A stretch of DNA of 15,736 bases, taken from positions 1-15,736 of the forward strand of contig JAGWAQ010000046.1 of the NCBI GenBank assembly GCA_021296375.1, written 5' to 3'. The stretch is from Alphaproteobacteria bacterium. GTDB taxonomy: Bacteria > Pseudomonadota > Alphaproteobacteria > Puniceispirillales > UBA1172. Positions 1 to 6,759 of the stretch are shown piece by piece (within the stretch, counting starts at the first letter, position 1; each line of letters opens with the position of its first letter). The notes beneath the pieces are model-generated. The model did no database searches. It had not been told where the DNA came from and saw nothing but the letters and a program-made list of their open reading frames with translations. The position numbers and the translations under genes were made by a program.

Positions 1-95
1 CAGATGCAAACCCGGTAAACCGCCCCGATCTACTCAACCCCGAAATACCCAACCCCGATATGCCCAACCCCGATATGCCAGCGATCGCGGCGTGA
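1..95 (+). CDS. 3' end of an unidentified gene with NPDMP pentapeptide repeats (partial)
   Basis: Reading from base 3, the frame is open to a TGA at 93-95. It gives a 30-residue tail that is rich in Pro and Asn and contains NPEIP, NPDMP, NPDMP before ending PAIAA. The start lies outside the window. The DNA repeat is in phase with the frame, and the frame stops just before the trkH promoter; both support real coding. Thirty codons could also be open by chance. A trkA gene would be a common neighbour of trkH, but this tail does not look like a TrkA C-terminus. No function is assigned. Confidence 0.5.
   Translation, partial: DANPVNRPDLLNPEIPNPDMPNPDMPAIAA
36..80 (+). repeat. 15-bp tandem repeat, three copies
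   Basis: Three consecutive 15-bp units (36-50, 51-65, 66-80) follow the pattern AACCCCGATATGCCC. Copies 2 and 3 differ only in the last base, and copy 1 has two substitutions. They encode the NP(E/D)(I/M)P pentapeptides of the partial gene. Confidence 0.85.
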
Positions 96-106
96 TACCG
101 TGGTTC

Positions 107-143
107 TGGACAAATTCACCCCATTTGCCCTATAAATAGGGCA
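107..143 (+). promoter_or_regulatory. trkH promoter with a palindrome over the -10 box
   Basis: A good sigma-70-like promoter is visible: -35 TGGACA (107-112), an 18-nt spacer, and -10 TATAAA (131-136). It predicts a leader of about 25 nt before trkH. The -10 box sits at the centre of a perfect dyad, TGCCCTAT-AA-ATAGGGCA (126-143), with 8-bp arms. This could be an operator. As RNA it could instead form a GCCC/GGGC hairpin ending the upstream gene, but no clear T-run follows. Confidence 0.6.
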
Positions 144-168
144 TCTTTCGACCTTTCGGGAAACGGCA

Positions 169-1617
169 ATGCCGCTCAGTCCTGTTTTTCACATCCTTGG
201 AATGCTGTTGTCACTTCTGGCGGGCGCGATGATCATCCCCGCGGGGGTAGACTTTGTGCTGGGCTATGAAGACTGGACGGCGTTTCTGGCGGCCAGTGCC
301 ATCACGCTGTTTTTCGGGTTTGGCCTGCTGTTGTCCACGCGCATCAGGGCGGATGAACACCTCGGCTTGCGGCAGGCGTTTCTGTTGACCAACCTCGCCT
401 GGGTGCTGATCGGGATTTTTGGCGGCCTGCGTTTAATGCTGGCCAATACCGGCATGGGGCTGACGTATTCCAATTTTGAAAGCATGTCCGGCATCACCAC
501 TACAGGGTCAACCATCATCCCGGTGATCGAAACCATGTCGCCCGGGGTGCTGGTCTGGCGCGCCTTGCTGCAATGGCTGGGGGGGATTGGCATCATCGTG
601 ATGGCGCTGGCGGTTTTGCCGATGCTGTCGATTGGCGGGATGCAGTTGTTCAAAACCGAATCCTATGAAACCCCGGATAAAGTCGTGCCGCGGGCGGCGG
701 AACTGGCCGGGGGGATCAGCTTTGTTTATGGCGGCTTGACGGTGATCTGGACGATCATGCTCTATAGCGCCGGACTGCCGATTTTTGATGCCGTGACCCA
801 TGCCATGACGACCCTTGCCACTGGCGGGTTTTCGACCCGCACCGATTCCATCGGGGCGTTTAACAACGCCTATGTCGAATGGGTGGTGGTGATGGGGATG
901 ATCGTCGGCTCTCTGCCTTTTGCCCATTACCTGGCCATCACCCGTGGCGGCTGGGGGCGATTGACCCGTGATCCGCAAGTGCGCTGGTTCCTTGTGCTGC
1001 TGCTGGCGATCGCCATCCTGATCACCTGGCAATTGTCCTTCAGCCACGGCAAGCCGCTGGCGGAATCGATCCGCCTGGCGGTGTTCAATACCGTGTCGAT
1101 GATGACCGGCACTGGCTATGGCAATGCGGATTTCGGCGCCTGGGGCGGCAGCGCCACGGTGCTGTTGTTTGTCTGCATGTTCATTGGCGGTTGCGCCGGT
1201 TCCACCACTTGCGGGATCAAGATGTTCCGTCTTCAGGTGCTGGCCTCAACCGCCAAGATTCAGCTGTCACGGCTGTTGCGTCCTCACGCTGTTGTCGTTG
1301 CCTATTACAACAAACGTCCGGTGCCGGAAACCGTCATGGATGCCGTCATGGGGTTTTTCTATCTTTATGTGTTGTGTTTTGTCTTTATCGCCGCCCTGCT
1401 GGGGCTGACGGGGCTTGACCTTGTCACCGCGCTGTCCGGCGCCGCCACCGCCATCAGCAATGTTGGCCCGGGGCTGGGGGATACGATTGGCCCGGCGGGG
1501 AATTTTGAAACTGTCCCGATGATGGCAAAATGGGTGCTTTGCGCGGGCATGATCGTCGGACGGCTTGAGCTGTTCACCGTGCTGGTGATGCTGGCGCCCG
1601 GTTTCTGGCGGCGATAA
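169..1617 (+). CDS. trkH: Trk-type potassium uptake protein, TrkH family
   Basis: This is a 482-residue integral inner-membrane protein of normal length for TrkH/KtrB K+ translocators, which work with a cytoplasmic NAD-binding TrkA ring. All four pore-loop repeats can be seen: ITTTGST near residue 109, TLATGGFST near 215, MTGTGYGN near 312 and ISNVGPGLG near 429. Each carries the selectivity-filter glycine. Many hydrophobic segments lie between them, and CAGSTTCGIK near 342 is a typical TrkH segment after the third pore loop. The ATG at 169 fits, since the protein begins just before the first membrane segment. The Shine-Dalgarno is weak. No trkA is present in the window, though the partial upstream gene leaves the left side open. 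The last codons (Phe-Trp-Arg-Arg-stop) lie in a DNA repeat that recurs downstream. Confidence 0.95.
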   Translation: MPLSPVFHILGMLLSLLAGAMIIPAGVDFVLGYEDWTAFLAASAITLFFGFGLLLSTRIRADEHLGLRQAFLLTNLAWVLIGIFGGLRLMLANTGMGLTYSNFESMSGITTTGSTIIPVIETMSPGVLVWRALLQWLGGIGIIVMALAVLPMLSIGGMQLFKTESYETPDKVVPRAAELAGGISFVYGGLTVIWTIMLYSAGLPIFDAVTHAMTTLATGGFSTRTDSIGAFNNAYVEWVVVMGMIVGSLPFAHYLAITRGGWGRLTRDPQVRWFLVLLLAIAILITWQLSFSHGKPLAESIRLAVFNTVSMMTGTGYGNADFGAWGGSATVLLFVCMFIGGCAGSTTCGIKMFRLQVLASTAKIQLSRLLRPHAVVVAYYNKRPVPETVMDAVMGFFYLYVLCFVFIAALLGLTGLDLVTALSGAATAISNVGPGLGDTIGPAGNFETVPMMAKWVLCAGMIVGRLELFTVLVMLAPGFWRR

Positions 1618-1668
1618 CGCCTTGTTTTTGTCGGCGGTAACGCCTGGCTTCTGGCGGCGATAACGCCT
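1603..1668. repeat. Direct repeat with small hairpins between two convergent genes
   Basis: A 20-bp sequence, TTCTGGCGGCGATAACGCCT, occurs identically at 1603-1622 and 1649-1668. A degenerate copy (TCGGCGGTAACGCCT, 1631-1645) lies between them. Each copy holds a GGCG-NTAA-CGCC mini-hairpin. The first copy contains the trkH stop codon. The last copy overlaps the stop codon of the opposing lipoprotein gene. Confidence 0.8.
1610..1629 (+). terminator. Candidate intrinsic terminator of trkH
   Basis: A GGCG-ATAA-CGCC hairpin overlaps the trkH stop codon and is followed by TTGTTTTT. The stem is only four base pairs, so the call is tentative. Confidence 0.4.
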
Positions 1669-2305
1669 AGCCTTTCAAGGGCCAGATGCCTTCGGACACC
1701 TGCCGCAACTGACGCCGCAATTCCTGGTCAAATCGCCCGATGCCATTGCGCACGACACGCTGGCGGATCCGCTGGGCGTCATCAGGAGTGGCGTTATCGG
1801 GGATCGAGGATTGCGCCGATGACACCACGGTCAATGTGGCGGAGCGGTTTTTCAGCGGATGGGTAAAGGAGAAAATCGCTTCAAATTCCACCGTCACCAG
1901 CAACCGTTGCTCATTGGTAAACAGCGCTTTCAACCCGTCATCACCGGCGATCTCAACCTCTTTCAATGACGCTTTGGTGATGGCGACCAGCACATTGCCG
2001 TCATCAAGATCAGGGGTTAAGGTCTGCTCTGCCCATTGCGTCAACTGAACCGTGGGGGTCGGCATAAATTCGTGATCAATATAAGGCGCCGCCCCGGCCG
2101 GGGTATAATCATTGATGATATCAACAGCCGCCACCCCGAGGGCCAACTTCCCCCCTGAACGCACCTGTTCAGGTGGCGGGGCGGCGGTGGTCTGGCAGGC
2201 CGTCAACGCCGCCATAGACAGCGGACCCATCAGCAGGGGTGACGCCAAGAGGGGTGACGCCAGCATCTGGCTGAACTGGCGGCGGTGAATTGGTTTTGGC
2301 GACAT
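1667..2305 (-). CDS. Small lipoprotein of unknown function with a Tat-like signal
   Basis: The ATG at 2305 is chosen because AAAGGA lies 7-8 nt upstream; the frame stays open further upstream but without support. The 212-residue product starts with MSPKPIHRRQF, which resembles a twin-arginine motif. A hydrophobic stretch follows, then a lipobox LTAC with the lipid Cys at residue 37. Gln follows the Cys, so Lol-dependent sorting to the outer membrane is expected. The mature part (about 175 residues) has alternating beta-like and amphipathic segments and an Arg-rich C-terminal helix; no catalytic motif is visible. It lies 92 nt downstream of hslO on the same strand and may be co-transcribed with it. 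A duplicated 15-bp unit lengthens the signal peptide. It may belong to a conserved alphaproteobacterial lipoprotein family, but I cannot name a function. Confidence 0.75.
   Translation of the reverse strand: MSPKPIHRRQFSQMLASPLLASPLLMGPLSMAALTACQTTAAPPPEQVRSGGKLALGVAAVDIINDYTPAGAAPYIDHEFMPTPTVQLTQWAEQTLTPDLDDGNVLVAITKASLKEVEIAGDDGLKALFTNEQRLLVTVEFEAIFSFTHPLKNRSATLTVVSSAQSSIPDNATPDDAQRIRQRVVRNGIGRFDQELRRQLRQVSEGIWPLKG
2235..2264 (-). repeat. 15-bp tandem duplication in the lipoprotein signal peptide
   Basis: Two adjacent 15-bp units (2235-2249, 2250-2264) both begin AGGGGTGACGCCA. They encode LASPL-LASPL in the hydrophobic core of the signal sequence. Confidence 0.8.
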
Positions 2306-2397
2306 GATCGTGTCCTTTCTTGCCGAAGTATCCCCCCCACGAAAGAAATTCCTGAAGGGAAATGCTGCCTTGGCGCATGTCCCGCCCGCGCGGATGG

Positions 2398-3357
2398 TTA
2401 GGCGGCGCTGCGGTGTTCCTTTTTGCAGAACTCGCAAGCGACGGTGATCATGCCATCGTCATCCGCGAATTCAAGCCGCTCGTCTTTCGACAATCCCGCC
2501 AGCATGCGGTCAACCCGATCTGGCGAGCAACGGCATTCATCCGTGATCTCACGCAAGGGTAACACAGAAACATCAAGTTCGTGAAACAACCGCCGCAACA
2601 GATCCGCTGGCGCAAGCTCAGGGTCGACCAGCTCATCACGGGTGCAGGTCGCCATCAAGGTGCAGGCGGTATGCCAGATGTCATCTTCTTCGGCGGAGAT
2701 GATCGGGGCATCATTGGTGCCGCCTGTTTCAGGGATGCGCTGCAGCATCAGGGCGGCGGCGTGCCATCCGCCGGCATCTGTTGGTTGCGATTTTTTCGGC
2801 CCTGATGTTATTGGCCCTGATATTTTTGGTAAGGCCGCGATCAAGAGGGCCGTGTCGATTTGCTCGGAATCAGCAAAATACCGCATCGCCACCCCTGTCA
2901 GGTCAGCGTCTTCGATCGGCACAATGCCCTGGTAACGGCCTTGTTCCCCCTGGTCTACGGTAAAGGCGAGGTAGCCTGTCCCCATTAACCCGATCAATGG
3001 CGCCGGCGCCCCTAGCGGCGTCGCCGGGTCAAGCTCTTCATCATGCTGGGCATAGGCGCGCATCGCGCCGCTTGAGGTGACATCCGCGAACAGGGTTTTG
3101 ACGTCACCATTGCCGCTGGCCTGGAGGGTGAAGACGCCGTCGTAATCCATGGTGGTGGCAAGACAAGCCGCCAACGCCATGGATTCCGCGCTCAGCTCAG
3201 CGACAGCAGAAGGGTAGTCATGGCGCGACAAAATAGAGCTGGCGACCTCATCAACCCGCGCCAGACGCCCCCGCAAGGCCGCTTTGCGTTCCCCCACATC
3301 AATCAGAAACGGCAGCACAAGCCCTTGCGCGGCGGCAGGTGACGTATCAACAGACAT
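2398..3357 (-). CDS. hslO: Hsp33 redox-regulated holdase chaperone
   Basis: The product is a cytosolic, ATP-independent holding chaperone, switched on by oxidation of a zinc-bound cysteine centre. The ATG at 3357 is preferred because GAGGAG lies 9 nt upstream. It gives 319 residues, slightly longer than usual. The family signature YFADSEQI lies near residue 160. The four zinc-ligand cysteines are intact as CxC (275, 277; ECRCSPDR) and CxxC (308, 311; CEFC). Extra length comes from a Gly/Ser/Pro insert near residues 177-195, part of it a pentapeptide duplication (ISGP/TSGP). The gene follows argF, an order common in alphaproteobacteria (argD-argF-hslO). The 112-nt gap to argF has room for a separate promoter. 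Confidence 0.95.
   Translation of the reverse strand: MSVDTSPAAAQGLVLPFLIDVGERKAALRGRLARVDEVASSILSRHDYPSAVAELSAESMALAACLATTMDYDGVFTLQASGNGDVKTLFADVTSSGAMRAYAQHDEELDPATPLGAPAPLIGLMGTGYLAFTVDQGEQGRYQGIVPIEDADLTGVAMRYFADSEQIDTALLIAALPKISGPITSGPKKSQPTDAGGWHAAALMLQRIPETGGTNDAPIISAEEDDIWHTACTLMATCTRDELVDPELAPADLLRRLFHELDVSVLPLREITDECRCSPDRVDRMLAGLSKDERLEFADDDGMITVACEFCKKEHRSAA
2798..2827 (-). repeat. 15-bp tandem duplication inside hslO
   Basis: Two adjacent units (2798-2812 and 2813-2827) share GGCCCTGAT and differ in their last six bases. They encode consecutive pentapeptides with the pattern (I/T)SGP in a non-conserved linker of Hsp33. Confidence 0.65.
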
Positions 3358-3426
3358 CTCAATCGACTCCTCACAAAAGACCCTTACCAAGAGACTTCCA
3401 GCAAAAAAACAACCGCCTCAAAAAAA

Positions 3427-3454
3427 TATATACAAGACGAACCCAGTTGGGCAA
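3427..3454 (-). promoter_or_regulatory. Candidate hslO promoter
   Basis: On the minus strand, TTGCCC (3454-3449) and TATATA (3432-3427) are separated by 16 nt. They lie inside an AT-rich gap between argF and hslO and leave a leader of roughly 60 nt. No sigma-32-type CTTGAA/CCCCAT pair was seen. Confidence 0.35.
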
Positions 3455-3469
3455 AACCTGATCAGGCGA

Positions 3470-4417
3470 TCATGCCCCAGCGCCAGTGGCCCCAGTGCCG
3501 CCATTGATCATGCAAAATGCCATGATGGCTTTCTGGACATGCAAGCGATTTTCCGCCTCCTGCCAGATGACCGATTGCGGGCCATCGACGACTTCCGCCG
3601 TCGCTTCCTGCCCGCGATAGACCGGCAGGCAATGCATGAAAACCGAACCGGCTTTCGTCACCGCCATGACCGCATCATTAACCTGATAGCGCCTGAGCAA
3701 TTCCTGCCGATCACCGGAATTGCTGTACCCCCCGGGCATGCCCATGGATGACCAGGTGTCGGTGACAATGACATCGGCATCACTGGCCGCTGTCATGGGG
3801 TCATCCACCACACGGATGGACGTGCCATTGACCATATCCATCAGGTCATCATCAGGGGCAAGGGCTGACGGCACCGCCAGATCAAGATTGAAATCCATGA
3901 TGCGGGCGGCCTCGATCCAGCTGGCGGCAACATTATTGCCATCACCCAGCCACGCCACTTTCAGGCCGCTGAAATCATGATGAGGGGCCTTCAGCTCTGC
4001 CATGGTCTTGACATCCGCCATCACGTGACAGGGGTGGGAGCGATCCTTCAGGCCATTGATCACCGGCACGCTGGCATAACTTGCCAGTTCCGTCAGAATT
4101 TCATGACGCGAGGTGCGGATCATGATCGCGTCGACATATCCCGACAGCACCCGCGCGGTATCGGCAACGGTTTCGCCGCGCCCCAATTGCATCTCTTCAC
4201 TTCGCATCACCAGAGGCGTGCCGCCGAGCTGATGAATACCAACTTCAAACGACACCCGGGTGCGGGTTGAGGGTTTTTCAAAAATCATCGCCACGGTCTT
4301 GCCCGCCAGCACATCAGCATGGGGTTTGCCGCCGGATTTCATGGCGTCGGCATCGGCAAGGATCGCCGTTAACGTGGCGTTATCGTGGTCAGCAATATCC
4401 AGAAAATGACAGGTCAT
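3470..4417 (-). CDS. argF: Ornithine carbamoyltransferase
   Basis: The enzyme makes citrulline from ornithine and carbamoyl phosphate in arginine synthesis (cytosolic, normally a trimer). The ATG at 4417 follows the argD stop after one base; an in-frame TTG at 4435 is a less likely start. The 315-residue product carries FEKPSTRTR (residues 47-54, carbamoyl-phosphate loop), MIRT near 101, DTWSSMG (220-226, ornithine loop) and HCLP (262-265). One deviation stands out: the motif that is HPCQ in nearly all carbamoyltransferases I know reads HPCH here (residues 128-131). His therefore replaces a Gln that contacts carbamoyl phosphate. The other motifs are intact, so the enzyme is probably active. 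A short Gly/Ala/Thr tail ends the protein. Confidence 0.93.
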   Translation of the reverse strand: MTCHFLDIADHDNATLTAILADADAMKSGGKPHADVLAGKTVAMIFEKPSTRTRVSFEVGIHQLGGTPLVMRSEEMQLGRGETVADTARVLSGYVDAIMIRTSRHEILTELASYASVPVINGLKDRSHPCHVMADVKTMAELKAPHHDFSGLKVAWLGDGNNVAASWIEAARIMDFNLDLAVPSALAPDDDLMDMVNGTSIRVVDDPMTAASDADVIVTDTWSSMGMPGGYSNSGDRQELLRRYQVNDAVMAVTKAGSVFMHCLPVYRGQEATAEVVDGPQSVIWQEAENRLHVQKAIMAFCMINGGTGATGAGA

Positions 4418-4418
4418 A

Positions 4419-5618
4419 TCAGGTGGCTTTCTCAAGATCGGTCATGATCGTCGCGGTGACATCAAGAACACGGGAAATTTCATCATCATTAAGGGTCAGT
4501 GGCGGCAGCAGACGGACGGTATTTTCGGACGCCGGCACAGTCAGGATATGGTGGTCACGATAGGCCTTCACCACATCCATGGCAGGGTAATCATCATGGA
4601 ACACCAGCCCTTGCAAAAAGCCATGGCCGCGACGGCAGAATTTGCCCCCGGGGCTGGTGGATATTTCATCCAGCCCCGCCGCCAGGCGCGCCGAACGCGC
4701 CCGCACCCCGGCCATGAACCCGTCGCTTTCCAGCACCTCAAGCACGGCGTTGGCGGATGCCATCGCCAGGGGATTGCCGCCAAAGGTTGAGCCGTGACTG
4801 CCGGCGGTCATGCCCGCCGCCACCTCATCGGTGGCCAGCACCGCCCCGATAGGGAAGCCCCCCGCCAGGCCTTTCGCCATCGCCACAATATCCGGCTTGA
4901 TGCCGCTTTGCTCAAAGGAGAAAATATGGCCAGACCGCCCCACCCCGATCTGGACTTCATCAGCGATCAGGAGGCAGCCAAATTCATCACAGGCGGCGCG
5001 CAATTCTTCCATGAAATGTTCGGGCAGGGGTTTTGCCCCGCCTTCACCCTGAACCGATTCCACCATCACCGCGGCAATGCCGGGGTCGCCATCTTTGGCG
5101 TCTTGGGCCAATTGGTCCCGCAGGACATTCATGTTGCCAAAGGGGAAATGGTCAAACCCCGTGGGCATGGGGCCAAAGCCTTCACGAAACACCGGACGGT
5201 CAGTGGCCGCCAGCATCGCGATGGTGCGACCATGAAAAGCGCCCTGGGATGACAGGATCGTGTGCCGCCCGTGTTCGCCGCGATGATGCATGGCCCGCCG
5301 TGCCATCTTGACCGCGGCTTCTGTGGCTTCCGCCCCGGAATTGCAGAAAAACGCCTTGTTAAGCCCCGACAGTCGCGTCAGGGTTTGCGCCAATTGCTCT
5401 TGTTCGGGGATGCGGTAGAGGTTGGACACATGCCACAGCTTTTCCGCCTGGTTTTTCAAGGCAGAAACCAGATGCGGATGGCCATGGCCAAGGGTATTGA
5501 CGGCGATCCCCGCCGCGCAATCGAGGTAACGCTCGCCGTCGGCTGTCACCAGCCAGGCGCCATCACCATGATCAAAAGCCAGGTCAATCCGGCCGTAATT
5601 GCCCATTACCGCGGTCAT
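4419..5618 (-). CDS. argD: Acetylornithine aminotransferase
   Basis: This PLP enzyme transfers an amino group between N-acetylornithine and 2-oxoglutarate in arginine synthesis; many family members also act on succinyldiaminopimelate. The 399-residue length is typical. Visible class-III aminotransferase features are NSGAEATE (93-100, cofactor phosphate), FHGRT (128-132), LIADEVQIGVGRSG (217-230, with Asp220 for the pyridine nitrogen), the PLP lysine in AMAKGLAGG (Lys249) and GSTFGGNPLA near 276. The start ATG overlaps the stop codon of the upstream deaminase gene as ATGA, which suggests translational coupling. A second Met four codons later is an alternative start. The gene is followed after one base by argF. 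Confidence 0.95.
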   Translation of the reverse strand: MTAVMGNYGRIDLAFDHGDGAWLVTADGERYLDCAAGIAVNTLGHGHPHLVSALKNQAEKLWHVSNLYRIPEQEQLAQTLTRLSGLNKAFFCNSGAEATEAAVKMARRAMHHRGEHGRHTILSSQGAFHGRTIAMLAATDRPVFREGFGPMPTGFDHFPFGNMNVLRDQLAQDAKDGDPGIAAVMVESVQGEGGAKPLPEHFMEELRAACDEFGCLLIADEVQIGVGRSGHIFSFEQSGIKPDIVAMAKGLAGGFPIGAVLATDEVAAGMTAGSHGSTFGGNPLAMASANAVLEVLESDGFMAGVRARSARLAAGLDEISTSPGGKFCRRGHGFLQGLVFHDDYPAMDVVKAYRDHHILTVPASENTVRLLPPLTLNDDEISRVLDVTATIMTDLEKAT

Positions 5619-6757
5619 GTGTTGTTGCCCTCCGGCGGCAGAAAATGTTTTGCCAGTTGCAATCCCTGCGCCTGATAATTCGACCCCGAACCTGATGACC
5701 CGTAAAGGGTTTCGGGGACTTCCGACAAGGGTTCATAAACAAGGCGGCAGACGGTCTGGCCTTCTTCGATCAGGAACGGCACGTCGTGGGAGCGCACCTC
5801 CAGCACCGCCCGCGTGGCCGCCGCCCCCAAATCCGCCATGCCAAAGCCGGGGTCAAAAAACCCGGCGTAATGGGCGCGAAACTCCCCGACGCGAGTGTCA
5901 TAGGCGCTCATCTCGGCGGCGTAATCCGCAGGCACGGTGACGCATTCCCGGCTCACCAGAATATAAAATTCATCAGGGTTCAGGACGAGACCACCGCCGC
6001 TCAGATCAGCGGTGGTGACTTTTTCCCAAAAAGCGGCAACCGGATAGGCTTTGGGCTTGTCGACATCGATCATGCCGGCGTGTTTGCGCGCCCGCCAACC
6101 CACCAGCCCCGGGATCGCCGGGTTGGCATTGCCGGAAAGGTCAACCGACAGCGGCACGCCATCGCGAATATCACGGCCGTTCAACCCGCCGCCATGAACA
6201 AGGCCAATATCATCCTGAAGGCGCTGCATGTCGGCGTCATCAACTTTTGACGCGCCTTGCCGGAACCTGATCTGCGACAGGCGTGAGCCGCGCCGAACCA
6301 GAACCGAGAATGTGCGCGGTGAAATTTCCGCATAAAGCGGGCCTTTATAACCAGCGCCGGCGGTTTCAAACTCAACGGCACCATCAGCGATCATGCGGGT
6401 GAACACATCAAGCCGTCCCGTCGAACTTTTCGGGTTGGCAAAGCCCGTCATGCCATGAGGCAGATCAAGGCTTTCCTCAAGCTCGGCGATATAGACACAG
6501 CCTTTTTCCAGCACCGCGTCCTGCTCAAGACTGATCTCATGCATCGCCATGGTCTCAAGCTTTTCGGCGACACTGACCCCGTGGCCAGGCAGAAACGACG
6601 CGCGAATCCGCCAGACACGTTTGCCAAGACGCAGGTCAAGCGAAGCCGGCTGAATCTGCCCTTCCGCTGGCGGTGACGCCAGGTGAATAATCCCCTGATC
6701 AATCGCCGAGGAAATTTGTTTTGAGGAAAGAATCCCGTCTGGAAATGACGCTGTCAT
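5615..6757 (-). CDS. dcd: 2'-Deoxycytidine 5'-triphosphate deaminase, two-domain form
   Basis: The enzyme deaminates dCTP to dUTP, feeding dTMP synthesis. The ATG at 6757 lies two bases after the permease stop and gives 380 residues. This is about twice the length of E. coli Dcd but typical of the long alphaproteobacterial form. The N-terminal half holds the family signature: QPASLDLRLG near 36, KSSTGR (110-115, with the Ser and Arg expected at the active site) and YAEI (catalytic Glu near 144). The C-terminal half repeats the dUTPase-like fold: AYDTRVGEFRAHYAGFFDPGFG (285-306) and AVLEV near 317. It lacks the SSxxR residues, so it probably serves structure rather than catalysis. Its place in an arginine operon is likely convenience, not pathway logic. 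Confidence 0.9.
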   Translation of the reverse strand: MTASFPDGILSSKQISSAIDQGIIHLASPPAEGQIQPASLDLRLGKRVWRIRASFLPGHGVSVAEKLETMAMHEISLEQDAVLEKGCVYIAELEESLDLPHGMTGFANPKSSTGRLDVFTRMIADGAVEFETAGAGYKGPLYAEISPRTFSVLVRRGSRLSQIRFRQGASKVDDADMQRLQDDIGLVHGGGLNGRDIRDGVPLSVDLSGNANPAIPGLVGWRARKHAGMIDVDKPKAYPVAAFWEKVTTADLSGGGLVLNPDEFYILVSRECVTVPADYAAEMSAYDTRVGEFRAHYAGFFDPGFGMADLGAAATRAVLEVRSHDVPFLIEEGQTVCRLVYEPLSEVPETLYGSSGSGSNYQAQGLQLAKHFLPPEGNNT

Positions 6758-6759
6758 GA

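Noticed and set aside
36..80. CRISPR-like array at the window start
   Set aside because: Units are 15 bp, directly adjacent and in frame with coding sequence; there are no spacers.
508..1047. Long minus-strand open frame (179 codons) inside trkH
   Set aside because: It is antisense to clear TrkH pore repeats, and its product is low-complexity (many His, Gln, Pro, Asp), typical of a shadow frame in GC-rich DNA.
4418..4435. Upstream TTG start for argF
   Set aside because: It would overlap argD and has no better ribosome site; the ATG at 4417 directly follows the argD stop and matches the expected OTCase N-terminus.
4794..5252. Plus-strand open frame of 152 codons within argD
   Set aside because: It is antisense to the argD active-site region and its product resembles no protein; a shadow frame.
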